Shown piece by piece: positions 54,762 to 63,930 of a stretch of 64,000 bases of DNA. Within the stretch, counting starts at the first letter, position 1. Each line of letters starts with the position of its first letter. Both the position numbers and the translations under genes were made by a program. Source of the DNA: Roseiarcus sp963717215 (lineage in GTDB: Bacteria > Pseudomonadota > Alphaproteobacteria > Rhizobiales > Beijerinckiaceae); the NCBI GenBank assembly GCA_963717215.1, contig CAVQVS010000001.1, positions 310,001-374,000 on the forward strand, in the 5' to 3' direction. Under the pieces are notes generated by a model that saw only the letters and a list, made by a program, of their open reading frames with translations, ran no database searches and had not been told where the DNA came from.

Positions 54762-55229
54762 TGGCTGGCGCATGTTGGCTTGTCTGTCCGCTTTCCGCAC
54801 CATATGTGCCAGTTGCGAATCCATCTTCCTACGTTAGGTTAAAGACGAATAGCAAATAAGAGTGTTCTGTATGAAATGGGCGATCGGCGATTGTTTGTCG
54901 GGTCTAAGATCGATAACCGGGGGATTTGTTCATAAAAACTGCGCAACCCCTGGCGGAAAATAACGATGCAATTTCGGAGCTGTATTTCGCCAAAACCCAG
55001 GCGCATTTGATCGATACCGGCGATTTATGGCCGTTTGCAGCCAAAGAGGTCAGCGTGATCTACCTCTCTTTCACAAATCTTCGCGTATCAATCGCGTTGC
55101 CCGCGCGTGGCGTGTCGCTGGAAGGCGGCACAAGCGGAACATAGGGCCGCAAGCAATCACCAACTCCCTTTGCCGTGCGTTGACACCAAGAGTTCACTCC
55201 AACTCACGAGCGCGTGAAAGACCGTCGAG
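54762..55229. other. Intergenic region, no gene recognised
   Basis: About 470 bp of lower GC content between two oppositely oriented genes. One 72-codon open frame (54926-55144) has no ribosome site and no family resemblance. No repeat or strong hairpin was seen. Confidence 0.5.
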
Positions 55230-55934
55230 CTACGAACGGGATGCCCAGTCCTTGTACCGTTTGAGGGTCTCTTCGTTCGGCGGATAGAGGCCCGGCAGCT
55301 TCGCTCCATTCGAGACCTCATCCATGATCCAGGTCTCCATGCGCTCTTGCTCCGGAGCGGTGCGAACCACCTCCTCGACAAGCGCGGCTGGGATCAGGAC
55401 GGCGCCGTCGTCGTCAACGACAACGATATCGTCGGGATAGACAGCGACGCCGCCGCACCCGATCGGCTCCTGCCAATTGACGAAGGTGAGAGCAGCGACC
55501 GAGGGCGGAGCAGCCCCGCCCTGGCACCAGACGGAGAGGCCGGTCTTGAGAACTCCGGCCATGTCCCGCACGACCCCGTCGGTGACCAGGCCAGCGACGC
55601 CGCGCTGCTTGATCCTCGCGCACAGGATGTCGCCAAAGATGCCGGCGTCCGTGACCCCCATCGCGTCCGCCACCGCGACGCAGCGTGGCGGCATCGCCTC
55701 AATCGCCGCTCTTGTCGAGCGCGGGGAGGACCAGGAAGCCGGCGTCGCCAGATCCTCGCGCGCCGGGATGAAGCGCAAGGTGAACGCGCGCCCGACAACG
55801 CGCGGCTGCCCGGAACGAATTGGCCGCGTTCCGTGCATCCAGATCCGGCGCAATCCGTGCTTGAGCAGGACGGTCGTGATCGTCGCGGTCGACACGGGTT
55901 TCAGGGCGTCGATGATGTCGCTGAGCTCACTCAT
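55230..55934 (-). CDS. RraA-family protein (aldolase/RNase regulator fold)
   Basis: A 234-residue protein of the RraA/HMG-aldolase family. The central motif GDILCARIKQRGVAGLVTDG followed by VVRDMAG carries the acid-plus-arginine metal and substrate site of the aldolase-type members. Some members cleave 4-hydroxy-4-methyl-2-oxoglutarate to pyruvate, and the E. coli member inhibits RNase E. Length and motif favour the aldolase-like branch. It is divergent from the SRAP gene. Confidence 0.9.
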   Translation of the reverse strand: MSELSDIIDALKPVSTATITTVLLKHGLRRIWMHGTRPIRSGQPRVVGRAFTLRFIPAREDLATPASWSSPRSTRAAIEAMPPRCVAVADAMGVTDAGIFGDILCARIKQRGVAGLVTDGVVRDMAGVLKTGLSVWCQGGAAPPSVAALTFVNWQEPIGCGGVAVYPDDIVVVDDDGAVLIPAALVEEVVRTAPEQERMETWIMDEVSNGAKLPGLYPPNEETLKRYKDWASRS

Positions 55935-56053
55935 GCTTCCTCCGGGCGGCCGCGTTCAGGCGAGGGGTTCGAAGCGCAGAGGCTAGAGTACGACTGACGC
56001 CTCGGCCAGTGTATGTGAGGTCGAACGCGAATCCTTCCCCTGGGACTGACGCC

Positions 56054-56644
56054 ATGTGCAACGCATATCGCCTGGTGACGGATGCAGCCTCGCTCTTCGA
56101 AGGCTTCTCTCAGACCCGAATCAAAATCCGCTTTTCGGAAGGAACGCCCAACATAGAGGCGCGACAGGACATCAAGATCACGGATATGGCCCCGATCGTT
56201 CGGGCGATCGAGGGCGAGCCGGAGGCCGGCGACCTCGTGCAGCGGCGCTGGAGCTGGCCCGGGCAGAACCGCAAGCCGGTCTACAACTTCCGTTCAGATG
56301 GCCGCGAATTTAACTCGGGCCGGTGCCTCATTCCCGCCGACGGCTTCTACGAGTTCACCGATCCAGCGGACACGAAGAAGAAGCGGAAGGACAAGTGGCT
56401 GTTCACCAAGTCCGGCGAGCCGTGGTTCTGCGTCGCAGGGATCTGGCGGCCCGACGCCCAAGTCGGCGAGGCCTTCACGATGTTGACGATGCCGCCCGGC
56501 CCGGACATCGCGCCTTACCACGACCGGCAGATCGCCATAGTCGATCGCGCGGATTGGGCCGCCTGGCTGGATCACTCGATCTCAGCCAAGACGGTCCTGA
56601 AGCCGCTGCCCGCGGGCAGCCTCGCCGTGGAACAGGTGGGTTAG
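56054..56644 (+). CDS. SRAP/YedK family abasic-site protein
   Basis: A 196-residue SOS-response-associated peptidase-family protein. It starts with the mature MCN, where Cys2 forms a thiazolidine crosslink with abasic sites in single-stranded DNA. Other active-site parts are visible: the asparagine in PVYNFRSDGREF, the glutamate in PADGFYEF and the histidine in APYHDRQIAIV. It protects single-stranded DNA at stalled forks. ATG 56054 is fixed by the essential Cys2; an upstream opening at 56009 would destroy it. Its stop overlaps that of a tiny convergent ORF. Confidence 0.93.
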   Translation: MCNAYRLVTDAASLFEGFSQTRIKIRFSEGTPNIEARQDIKITDMAPIVRAIEGEPEAGDLVQRRWSWPGQNRKPVYNFRSDGREFNSGRCLIPADGFYEFTDPADTKKKRKDKWLFTKSGEPWFCVAGIWRPDAQVGEAFTMLTMPPGPDIAPYHDRQIAIVDRADWAAWLDHSISAKTVLKPLPAGSLAVEQVG

Positions 56645-56727
56645 AAGTGTCGGTCACGCGCTTTCGCGTAGGCGCACATGAGCAAAAGAATGAGCCAGCC
56701 GGCGGCGCCGGCAAGTACGATCGTCAC
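56641..56727 (-). CDS. Tiny single-span membrane protein (28 aa)
   Basis: A GTG-started ORF encodes 28 residues: one hydrophobic span (TIVLAGAAGWLILLLMCAYA) followed by a basic tail (KARDRHF). AAGGA lies eight bases before the GTG. It is convergent with, and overlaps by four bases, the end of the SRAP gene. Size and topology resemble accessory subunits of membrane complexes, but no family is recognised. Confidence 0.45.
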   Translation of the reverse strand: MTIVLAGAAGWLILLLMCAYAKARDRHF

Positions 56728-56786
56728 GACAGTTTTCCTTCAATTCCGTTGCGTTGGTCAGCCTGGGAGAGCGTTGATCGGTTCTG

Positions 56787-56867
56787 TCACATCCGCTCGG
56801 CGATTTTGAACACGAGCCAGCCGAGAGCGGCGAAACCGACCCCCCAAAGAAGCATCACAGAGACCAT
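56787..56867 (-). CDS. Tiny single-span membrane protein (26 aa)
   Basis: An ATG-started ORF of 26 residues with one hydrophobic span (MLLWGVGFAALGWLVFKIA) and an ERM tail. GAGGAAGG precedes the ATG. It lies 59 bp upstream of the second tiny membrane ORF on the same strand. Upstream TTGCTA and TAAATT elements could be a promoter. The two together look like a miniature operon; no family is recognised. Confidence 0.45.
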   Translation of the reverse strand: MVSVMLLWGVGFAALGWLVFKIAERM

Positions 56868-57026
56868 CGCCTTCCTCTTCTTTTCACAGGATGATTACGA
56901 ATTTACCGTGCGATAGCAAGTAACAAATTGTTAAAGGCAAATCGTCGGTTGAAGTTCATCGTCCTGCTCTCGCGTGGGGTTGTAGACCTCCATCTGGCGG
57001 GGCGCCGTGATGTCGCTCACATTTCG

Positions 57027-57180
57027 TTAACCATAGGGAAGCAGGGAGCGCTGGGTCTGCGGCGTCTGGTGTGCATCGGGCGCCGCGGCAAACGCTATGA
57101 ACAGCAAATAATGCGCAGCGGCGTTCCGTCCTAACGGAAGATTAACCTTGAGGTCGTAGAGCGTTGATACCCATGGAGTC
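57027..57180 (+). promoter_or_regulatory. dcw cluster upstream region with CtrA-like half-sites and a GANTC site
   Basis: The DNA before mraZ contains TTAACCAT (57027-57034) and TTAACCTT (57142-57149), both like CtrA half-sites, and GAGTC (57176-57180), a GANTC methylation site for CcrM. Cell-cycle control of division genes by CtrA, GcrA and CcrM is known in alphaproteobacteria. The motifs are short, so this is suggestive only. Confidence 0.4.
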
Positions 57181-57288
57181 CCATGTTATCCCACGCTGTC
57201 CCGTCCTTCGACTGCGCCCCGGCGCCGTCGCCTAGCGCCGCAAAGCGGCGGCCGGGTCGGGCTTGCTTGCGCGCCGAAGGGCTGTCTG

Positions 57289-57753
57289 GTGGATCGATTT
57301 CTTTCGAATTTCACCCACCGCTTCGACGCCAAGGGACGCATTTCGATTCCGGCCTCATTTCGTCAGGTTCTGGCGAAGGACGGCTTCGCCGGCGTCTACG
57401 CCTATCCGTCGCTGGATGCGCCGGCGCTCGACTGCGGCGGCAACGCGCTGATCGCGGAAATCGATTCCCTTCTGCAGACCATGCCGCCTTATTCGCAATC
57501 TCGCGACGCCTTCGCGACGGCGCTTCTGGGCATGAGCGAAGTTCTGCGCCTGGACGCGGAGGGCCGGGTGTTTTTCGAGGAACGGCTCAAGACGGCGATG
57601 GGGCTCGGCTCCGAGGCGGTGTTCGTGGGGCAGGGGCACAAGTTCCAGATCTGGGAGCCGACGCGCTTTCAGGTTCATCTCGAACAGGCGCGGGAGCGCG
57701 TCCGGCGCCTGCGCGCGGAGCGCGACGCGCAGGCGCCGCCGGGAGCCTCGTGA
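57289..57753 (+). CDS. mraZ: Transcriptional regulator MraZ
   Basis: A 154-residue MraZ with two AbrB-like beta halves, each with the DxxxR core (DAKGRISIPASFR and DAEGRVFFEERL). It is the first gene of the dcw cluster; in E. coli MraZ binds upstream repeats and represses this cluster. It starts at GTG 57289 and its stop overlaps the rsmH start (TGATG). The C-terminal basic tail (RERVRRLRAERDAQ) is normal for alphaproteobacteria. Confidence 0.94.
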   Translation: MDRFLSNFTHRFDAKGRISIPASFRQVLAKDGFAGVYAYPSLDAPALDCGGNALIAEIDSLLQTMPPYSQSRDAFATALLGMSEVLRLDAEGRVFFEERLKTAMGLGSEAVFVGQGHKFQIWEPTRFQVHLEQARERVRRLRAERDAQAPPGAS

Positions 57754-58763
57754 TGAGCCCCGCCGCGCCCGCTGGGCTCGGCCATGTTCCCGTCTTGCTT
57801 GCGGAGGCCATGGAGGCGCTCGATCCTCGCGCGGGCGGCCTCTACGTCGACGGCACGTTTGGCGCAGGGGGCTACACGCGCGCCCTCCTCGATCGCGGCG
57901 CGCGCGTGATTGCGCTCGATCGCGACCCCTCGGCCATTCGGGCCGGCGAAACGCTCAAGGCTTCGTCGAGCGGCCAGCTTGAGCTTGTGGAAGCGCGCTT
58001 TGGCGAACTCGATGAGGCCGTGAAACGCCTCGGCGTCGACGCCGTGGATGGCGTCGTTCTCGACATCGGAGTTTCGTCGATGCAGCTCGACGAGGCCGCG
58101 CGCGGCTTCTCGCTGCGCTTTGACGCGCCCCTCGACATGCGCATGGGAGGAAGCGGCCGCTCAGCCGCCGACATCCTGCGCGACGAAGACGAGGCGACGA
58201 TCGCCGACATTCTGTTTCATTTCGGCGAGGAGCGGGCTTCGCGCCGGATCGCCCGCGCCATCGTCGCCGACCGCGAGACAAAGCCGTTCACCTCGACACT
58301 GGAGCTCGCGGGCATGATTGCGCGAGTCGCGCCGGCGCGGCGTGGCGAACTCACCCATCCCGCGACGCGCGCCTTTCAGGCGCTCCGCATCGCGGTCAAC
58401 GACGAACTCGGCGAGCTCGTACGCGGCCTTTGCGCCGCCGAGCGGCTGCTCATGCCCGGCGGGCGCCTTGCGGTCGTGACGTTTCATTCGCTCGAGGATC
58501 GGATCGTCAAGCAGTTCTTCGCCAGCCGCTCAGGCCGCGGACGCGCCGCCTCGCGCCGCTTGCCGGGCGAACCGGTTGAGGCGGCGCCGACATTCGAGGT
58601 TCCACGCGGCCAGCCAATCGAAGCGAGCGAGGCGGAGATAAGCGCAAACCCGCGCTCGCGCTCGGCGAAATTGCGATTTGGAATCCGCTTGAGCGCGCCG
58701 CCGCGGGGACGGGACGAGGCAATTGAGGCGTTGGCGCGATTGCCAGCGCGGAGGGGGAGATAG
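57753..58763 (+). CDS. rsmH: 16S rRNA (cytosine-1402-N4) methyltransferase
   Basis: A 336-residue RsmH (MraW), which methylates C1402 of 16S rRNA. The SAM motif (YVDGTFGAGGYTRALLDRG), DIGVSSMQLDEAARGFSLR and the C-terminal VVTFHSLEDRIVKQFF and RSAKLRF are complete. ATG 57753 overlaps the mraZ stop, giving coupled translation; the same frame runs open well upstream without a start of its own. ftsL follows 5 bp later. Confidence 0.96.
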   Translation: MSPAAPAGLGHVPVLLAEAMEALDPRAGGLYVDGTFGAGGYTRALLDRGARVIALDRDPSAIRAGETLKASSSGQLELVEARFGELDEAVKRLGVDAVDGVVLDIGVSSMQLDEAARGFSLRFDAPLDMRMGGSGRSAADILRDEDEATIADILFHFGEERASRRIARAIVADRETKPFTSTLELAGMIARVAPARRGELTHPATRAFQALRIAVNDELGELVRGLCAAERLLMPGGRLAVVTFHSLEDRIVKQFFASRSGRGRAASRRLPGEPVEAAPTFEVPRGQPIEASEAEISANPRSRSAKLRFGIRLSAPPRGRDEAIEALARLPARRGR

Positions 58764-58768
58764 GACTG

Positions 58769-59149
58769 ATGTGGCGTATTCTGCACGCGTTCGCCATCGC
58801 CGCGCTGATCGGATCGGCGGCTTACGTCTATGGCGTCAAGTACCGCACGATCTACGCTTCCGAGCAGCTGGTGAAGACGCGCCACCTCATCAACAAGGAG
58901 AAGGACGCGATCAACCTCCTGCGCGCCGAATATGCGCATCTCGCGCGGCCCGACCGTGTGCAGACGCTCGCAGACTCGAAGCTCGGTCTGCAACCACTGG
59001 CGCTGAGCCAGATCGCGACCGTCAACGAATTGCCTGACGCGCAGCCCAAGACCGACTCAATCGGACGCACGCTCGAATTGCTCGGCTTCACGGCTGACAA
59101 TTCCACTCCGGCCGTCACCGCCTCCGCCTCAACGCCGCAAGTCAGGTGA
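58769..59149 (+). CDS. ftsL: Cell division protein FtsL
   Basis: A 126-residue bitopic division protein. A single N-terminal membrane helix (FAIAALIGSAAYVYGVKY) is followed by a periplasmic leucine-zipper-like coiled coil (LVKTRHLINKEKDAINLLRA) and the LADSKLGLQPLALSQI stretch. FtsL works with FtsB and FtsQ to activate FtsW/FtsI. Low sequence conservation is normal; the position between rsmH and ftsI secures the name. Confidence 0.9.
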   Translation: MWRILHAFAIAALIGSAAYVYGVKYRTIYASEQLVKTRHLINKEKDAINLLRAEYAHLARPDRVQTLADSKLGLQPLALSQIATVNELPDAQPKTDSIGRTLELLGFTADNSTPAVTASASTPQVR

Positions 59150-59225
59150 GCCATGGCTGAGACCCCGATCGAACTCGACACCGAAAGCAACGACGCGCGC
59201 GCGGCTGCGCTTCAATCCCCTCAAC

Positions 59226-61061
59226 ATGCTGGCTGATTCCGCGATCGCAGGGCTTCGTCGCTATCTGCCAAAGAACTTCGGCGTCGATTTGGAGCCCCCT
59301 GGCGCGCGCCTCGCGCAGCCGGCGGGAGCAAACAAAGCCAAGCTCAAGGAATTCGCACGCCAGCTTCTTTCGACCAGGCTTGACCGCTCAAGCGCGCGCG
59401 TGCGCACCATCGCGCTGGGACTGTTCTTCGCTTATGCCGGGATCGGCGTGAAGCTGCTTGTGCTCGGTCTCTCGCATGATCCGCCGCAAACGTTGAAGAC
59501 GGCGGCCGACGGCGCAGTCTCCGGCGCGAGGCCCGATTTATTGGACCGCAACGGCGAAATTCTCGCCAGCGACGTCAAGACCATGTCGGTGTTCGCTGAG
59601 CCAAACCGCATTATCGACGTGGACGAGGCGGTCGAGCTCATCACCGCCGTGCTCCCCGATGTGGATGCGAAGCAGCTGCGCGAGCGGCTGGCGTCGAAAA
59701 AGGGCTTCATCTGGGTCAAGCGGCAGATCACGCCGAAGGAGCAGGCGGAGATCTTCCACCTCGGCCTGCCGGGCGTCGGCTTTCTGCCGGAGAACAAGCG
59801 CGTCTATCCCAACGGCCCGATCGGCGCCTATGTGATCGGGTATGTCGATAAAGACAACGTCGGCATCGCGGGCATGGAGAAATATCTCGACCAGCAGAGC
59901 CTGACCGATCCGCATGTCGCAGGCTTCACGGTCGATCCGGACAGCTTGAAGCCGGTCCGGCTGTCGCTCGATCTGAAGGCCACGCACGCCTTGCGCGACG
60001 AGCTCGTCGACGGCATGGACCGCTTCCACGCCAAGGCGGCTGCCGGCATGATCATCGACGTCAACACGGGCGAAGTGATCGCGCTCGAATCGCTGCCCGA
60101 CTTCGATCCCAATGATCCGAGCAGCGCTCAAGACCCGAGCAAGATCAACCGCATCAATGTCGGCGTCTACGAAATGGGCTCGACCTTCAAGGCGCTTTCG
60201 CTCGCCATGGCGCTCGAATCCGGCAAGGTCAATCTCGGTTCGCACGTGGACGCGCGCGACAGCCTCCGGTACGGGCGCTTCACGATTTACGATTTCCACG
60301 CCACCCATCGCGTGCTGTCGGTGCCCGAAGTGTTCACCCATTCCTCGAACATTGGTGCCGCGCGGCTCGCGCTGATGGTCGGCGTCGAGGGCCACAAGGC
60401 CTTTTTGCGAAAGATGGGCCAGCTTGACCGTTTGCGCACCGAACTGCCGGAAAGCGCCGAGCCGCTGGTGCCCAAGCATTGGTCGCTTCTCAACACCATG
60501 ACCATCGCCTTCGGGCAGGGCCTCAATGTGGCCCCGATCCAGGCGGTGATGGCGGTGTGCGCGCTGGCAAACGGGGGCGAGTTGATGACGCCGACCTTTC
60601 TGCCGCGCAGCGAAGAGGAAGCGGCGAAGGTCAGCCATCGCGTGATCAGCGAACAGACCTCCGAATCGATGCGGTACCTGATGCGCTCCAACGCGACCCA
60701 CGGGTCCGCAAGTTTCGCCAACATTCCCGGCTATTACGTCGGCGGCAAAACGGGAACCGCCGACAAGATCATCCACGGCCACTATGCGCAGAACAGGGTT
60801 TTCAACACCTTCATGGCGATCACGCCGGCTGACAAGCCGAAATACCTTTACCTGACAATCTACGATGACCCGCAGCCCACGCCCGAGGATCACGGCTATC
60901 ACACGGCTGCCTACAACGCCGGGCGTGTCGCCGGCGCGTTGATCCGCCGGGTCGAACCGCTCGAGGGCGTGCCGCCGATGAAGGAGGCGCCAACGCAGCC
61001 ATTCCCCATCATCGCCCGACTGGGGTATGGAGCCGACGCCGATAGGACCGGCAAGGAGTAA
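59226..61061 (+). CDS. ftsI: Septal peptidoglycan transpeptidase FtsI (PBP3)
   Basis: A 611-residue class B penicillin-binding protein that crosslinks septal peptidoglycan. A short cytoplasmic lead, one membrane helix (TIALGLFFAYAGIGVKLLVL), the PBP dimer domain (RPDLLDRNGEILASDVKTMS) and the transpeptidase domain follow. The catalytic triad is Ser319-Lys322 (STFK), Ser373-x-Asn375 (SSN) and Lys508-Thr-Gly (KTGT). An ATG at 59153 reads MAETPIELDTESNDARA before a shift in a CGCGCGCG run that would lead into this frame (RLRFNPLNMLADS). The true start may therefore be 59153, with an indel. The catalytic part is intact. Confidence 0.94.
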   Translation: MLADSAIAGLRRYLPKNFGVDLEPPGARLAQPAGANKAKLKEFARQLLSTRLDRSSARVRTIALGLFFAYAGIGVKLLVLGLSHDPPQTLKTAADGAVSGARPDLLDRNGEILASDVKTMSVFAEPNRIIDVDEAVELITAVLPDVDAKQLRERLASKKGFIWVKRQITPKEQAEIFHLGLPGVGFLPENKRVYPNGPIGAYVIGYVDKDNVGIAGMEKYLDQQSLTDPHVAGFTVDPDSLKPVRLSLDLKATHALRDELVDGMDRFHAKAAAGMIIDVNTGEVIALESLPDFDPNDPSSAQDPSKINRINVGVYEMGSTFKALSLAMALESGKVNLGSHVDARDSLRYGRFTIYDFHATHRVLSVPEVFTHSSNIGAARLALMVGVEGHKAFLRKMGQLDRLRTELPESAEPLVPKHWSLLNTMTIAFGQGLNVAPIQAVMAVCALANGGELMTPTFLPRSEEEAAKVSHRVISEQTSESMRYLMRSNATHGSASFANIPGYYVGGKTGTADKIIHGHYAQNRVFNTFMAITPADKPKYLYLTIYDDPQPTPEDHGYHTAAYNAGRVAGALIRRVEPLEGVPPMKEAPTQPFPIIARLGYGADADRTGKE

Positions 61062-61072
61062 GCTTTCACGCG

Positions 61073-62515
61073 ATGAGACGGCTTGGCGACATCCTCGAGC
61101 TCAAGGACGCCGATCGCGCGCTGGCGTCGCGCGCGATTGCGGGGCTCGCGTTCGACAGCCGCAAGACAGCGCCGGGCGACATCTTCTTCGCGCTGGCCGG
61201 GGCGAAGGACGACGGGCTCAAACACGTGGACGAAGCGGTGGCGAGGGGCGCAGCTGCAATCGTCGCCGAGCGTTGGGCGGAAACTCCCAACGCTGCCTTC
61301 GTCAAGGTCGCCGACGCCCGCGCCGCGCTGGCTCACGCCGCGGCGCGCTTCTATTCGCGTCAGCCGGAGACGATCGTCGCAGTGACCGGCACCAGCGGAA
61401 AAACGTCGGTCGCCGCGTTTGTGCGCCAGATCTGGCAGGCGCTGGGGCGCAAGGCGGCTTCGATCGGGACAATCGGCGTCGTGTCACGCCCGCTGACCGT
61501 CTACGGATCGCTGACGACGCCAGATCCGATTGCCTTGCACCAGCTTCTCGACCGGCTCGCCTCGAACGGCGTCACCAACCTCGCGATCGAAGCGTCGTCG
61601 CATGGTCTCGACCAGAAGCGGCTTGACGGCGTGCGCCTTGCCGCGGCCGCCTTCACCAACTTGACGCGCGACCACATGGACTATCATCCGACGGTCGAGG
61701 ATTATCTCAAGGCCAAGCTCCGGCTGTTCGAGGATCTGTTGCCGGAAGACGCGCCAGCGGTCATCGACGCCGACAGCGCCATCGCGCCACGCGTGATCGC
61801 GGCGACGCAGGCGCGCGGCCTCAACGTTTTCACGGTCGGCGTGCAGGGCGAGACGATCCGCCTGAACTCGGCCGCGCGCGACAAATTGTCTTCAGGGCTC
61901 GATCTTCAGTTCGGTGGTCAAAGCTTTCGCACAAACTTTCCGCTGGCCGGCGACTTTCAGATTTCTAATGCGCTGGTTGCCGCCGGCCTTTGCATCGCCA
62001 CAGGCAGCGAGGCGCAAGCGGTCTTCAAGGCGCTAGAAACATTGGAAGGCGCGCCCGGACGCCTCGAACGCATTGGCGATATTAATGGCGCGACTGTCTT
62101 TGTCGATTACGCGCATAAGCCCGATGCGCTCGAGAAGGCGATCGCCGCGCTGCGTCCGTTCGTGCGCGGGCGTCTTGTCGTGGTGTTCGGCTGCGGCGGC
62201 GACCGCGACCCGGGCAAGCGGCCGATCATGGGCGAAATTGCCGGACGATGTGCTGACCTCGTGATCGTAACCGACGACAATCCTCGCTCCGAGAATCCCG
62301 CAGCGATTCGCGCGCAGATTCTGGCCAGCGCGCCTTTGGCGATCGAGATCGGCGACCGCGCGGCGGCCATTCGCGCAGGGGTCGCGATGCTTCGCGACGG
62401 CGACGCGTTGCTGATCGCCGGTAAGGGTCACGAAACCGGGCAGATCGTCGGCGACAAGACGCTGCCGTTCTCTGACGCCGATGAAGCGCGCGCAGCGCTC
62501 AAGGAGGCGGCGTGA
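61073..62515 (+). CDS. murE: UDP-MurNAc-tripeptide synthetase MurE
   Basis: A 480-residue Mur ligase that adds the third amino acid to UDP-MurNAc-L-Ala-D-Glu. The ATP loop (VAVTGTSGKTSVAAFV), EASSHGLDQKRLDGV and DYAHKPDALEKA are present. The DNPR motif (Asp402-Arg405) is the mark of the meso-diaminopimelate-adding type. ATG 61073 follows 11 bp after ftsI, and the stop overlaps murF (GTGA). Confidence 0.96.
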   Translation: MRRLGDILELKDADRALASRAIAGLAFDSRKTAPGDIFFALAGAKDDGLKHVDEAVARGAAAIVAERWAETPNAAFVKVADARAALAHAAARFYSRQPETIVAVTGTSGKTSVAAFVRQIWQALGRKAASIGTIGVVSRPLTVYGSLTTPDPIALHQLLDRLASNGVTNLAIEASSHGLDQKRLDGVRLAAAAFTNLTRDHMDYHPTVEDYLKAKLRLFEDLLPEDAPAVIDADSAIAPRVIAATQARGLNVFTVGVQGETIRLNSAARDKLSSGLDLQFGGQSFRTNFPLAGDFQISNALVAAGLCIATGSEAQAVFKALETLEGAPGRLERIGDINGATVFVDYAHKPDALEKAIAALRPFVRGRLVVVFGCGGDRDPGKRPIMGEIAGRCADLVIVTDDNPRSENPAAIRAQILASAPLAIEIGDRAAAIRAGVAMLRDGDALLIAGKGHETGQIVGDKTLPFSDADEARAALKEAA

Positions 62516-63927
62516 CAGCTCTGTGGATTCAGGCCGAGCTAGGCGCTGCCCTTGGCACCGAGCCAAGCGAGCCGCCGAACACGCCTGTCAATGGCGTCTC
62601 CATCGACAGCCGGACCCTCGAGGCGGGCGACCTTTTCTTCGCCATCAAGGGCGACGCGCATGACGGTCATGATCATGTCGGGCGCGCTTTCGAAGCCGGC
62701 GCCTCTGCGGCCGTCGTGTCGCGCGAGCGCGCGCACGAACTCGCTTCGCTTGGATCTGTCTTTGCTGTCGACGACACGCTCAAGTCGATGGAGAGCCTAG
62801 GCCTCGCGGCTCGCGCGCGTTCGAACGCGAAGATCGTTGCAGTGACGGGTTCAGTCGGCAAGACGACCGCGAAGGAGATGCTGCGGGCGATGCTGACGGC
62901 CTGCGGCGCGACGCATGCGTCGGCCGCTTCCTACAACAATCACTGGGGCGTGCCGCTGACGCTCGCGCGAATGCCGGCGGACGCCCGCTTCGGCGTGTTC
63001 GAGATGGGCATGAATCACGCGGGTGAAATCGCGCCGCTGACCCGCATGGCGCGACCCCATGTCGCCCTCGTGACGACGATTGCGCCGGTCCACATCGAGC
63101 ATCTGGGCTCGATCGAGGCCATCGCCGACGCGAAGGCCGAGATCTTCCTTGGCCTGGAGCCGCATGGAACCGCGGTCTTGAATCGCGATGCTCCGCAATT
63201 CGTGCGGTTGAAGACAGCCGCCACGGCGGGCGGCGCGAGGGTTTGGAGCTTTGGCGGCGGCGCCGATTGCGACGCCGAACTTGTCGATGTAGAGGCGACC
63301 GACGGCGGCTCGCGGGTTCGGGCACGCGTCCTCACTCGCGAATTGACGTTCGCACTCGGTGCACTCGGGGATCACATGGCGCAGGACGCGCTCGGCGCGC
63401 TCTTGACAGCAGAGGCGCTTGGCGCTGACGTGCATGCCTGCGCCGCGGCGCTTCGTCGCTTCTCGCCGCAGAAGGGCAGGGGCGAGCGCTTCTCAGTGCC
63501 GACGCCGGACGGTCCGGCGACCATCATCGATGAAAGCTATAACGCCAATCCAGCCTCGATGCGGGCGGCGCTGGCGTTGCTCGCGGCGGCCAAGCCTGGA
63601 CCAAAAGGGCGCCGCATCGCGGTCATTGGCGATATGCTCGAGCTGGGGCCGAAAGCAGCGGCGATGCACGCCGAACTTGCCGCCGATCTGAGCGCGAGCA
63701 AAGTCGATCTCTTGTTTGGCGCGGGCCCGCTCACGCGCGCGCTCTACGAGGCGGCGCCAGCGTCGATGCGCGCCGCCTGGACCGAGCGCTCGAGCGAATT
63801 GGCAGACGAAGTCGCCCGGACCTTGCGAGGCGGCGACATTGCGATGATCAAGGGCTCGAACGGCAGCCGGATGGGCCCGCTCGTCTCAGCTTTGCGCGAT
63901 CGTTTCGCGCATGAGCCGGGAGGCTAG
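62512..63927 (+). CDS. murF: UDP-MurNAc-tripeptide-D-Ala-D-Ala ligase MurF
   Basis: A 471-residue Mur ligase that adds D-Ala-D-Ala to complete the UDP-MurNAc-pentapeptide. The N-terminal domain (GVSIDSRTLEAGDLFFAIKG), the ATP loop (VAVTGSVGKTTAKEML), SYNNHWGVPLTLARM, EMGMNHAGEI and the C-terminal DESYNANPASMRAAL are intact. The start is GTG 62512, overlapping the murE stop by four bases. Confidence 0.96.
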   Translation: MTALWIQAELGAALGTEPSEPPNTPVNGVSIDSRTLEAGDLFFAIKGDAHDGHDHVGRAFEAGASAAVVSRERAHELASLGSVFAVDDTLKSMESLGLAARARSNAKIVAVTGSVGKTTAKEMLRAMLTACGATHASAASYNNHWGVPLTLARMPADARFGVFEMGMNHAGEIAPLTRMARPHVALVTTIAPVHIEHLGSIEAIADAKAEIFLGLEPHGTAVLNRDAPQFVRLKTAATAGGARVWSFGGGADCDAELVDVEATDGGSRVRARVLTRELTFALGALGDHMAQDALGALLTAEALGADVHACAAALRRFSPQKGRGERFSVPTPDGPATIIDESYNANPASMRAALALLAAAKPGPKGRRIAVIGDMLELGPKAAAMHAELAADLSASKVDLLFGAGPLTRALYEAAPASMRAAWTERSSELADEVARTLRGGDIAMIKGSNGSRMGPLVSALRDRFAHEPGG

Positions 63928-63930
63928 GCC

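Noticed and set aside
54926..55144. A 72-codon ORF in a gene-free stretch
   Set aside because: It has no ribosome-binding site, no recognisable domain and no conserved neighbours.
56928..57134. A TTG-started ORF upstream of mraZ
   Set aside because: It has no ribosome site, an arginine-rich composition, and it crosses the probable regulatory region of the dcw cluster.
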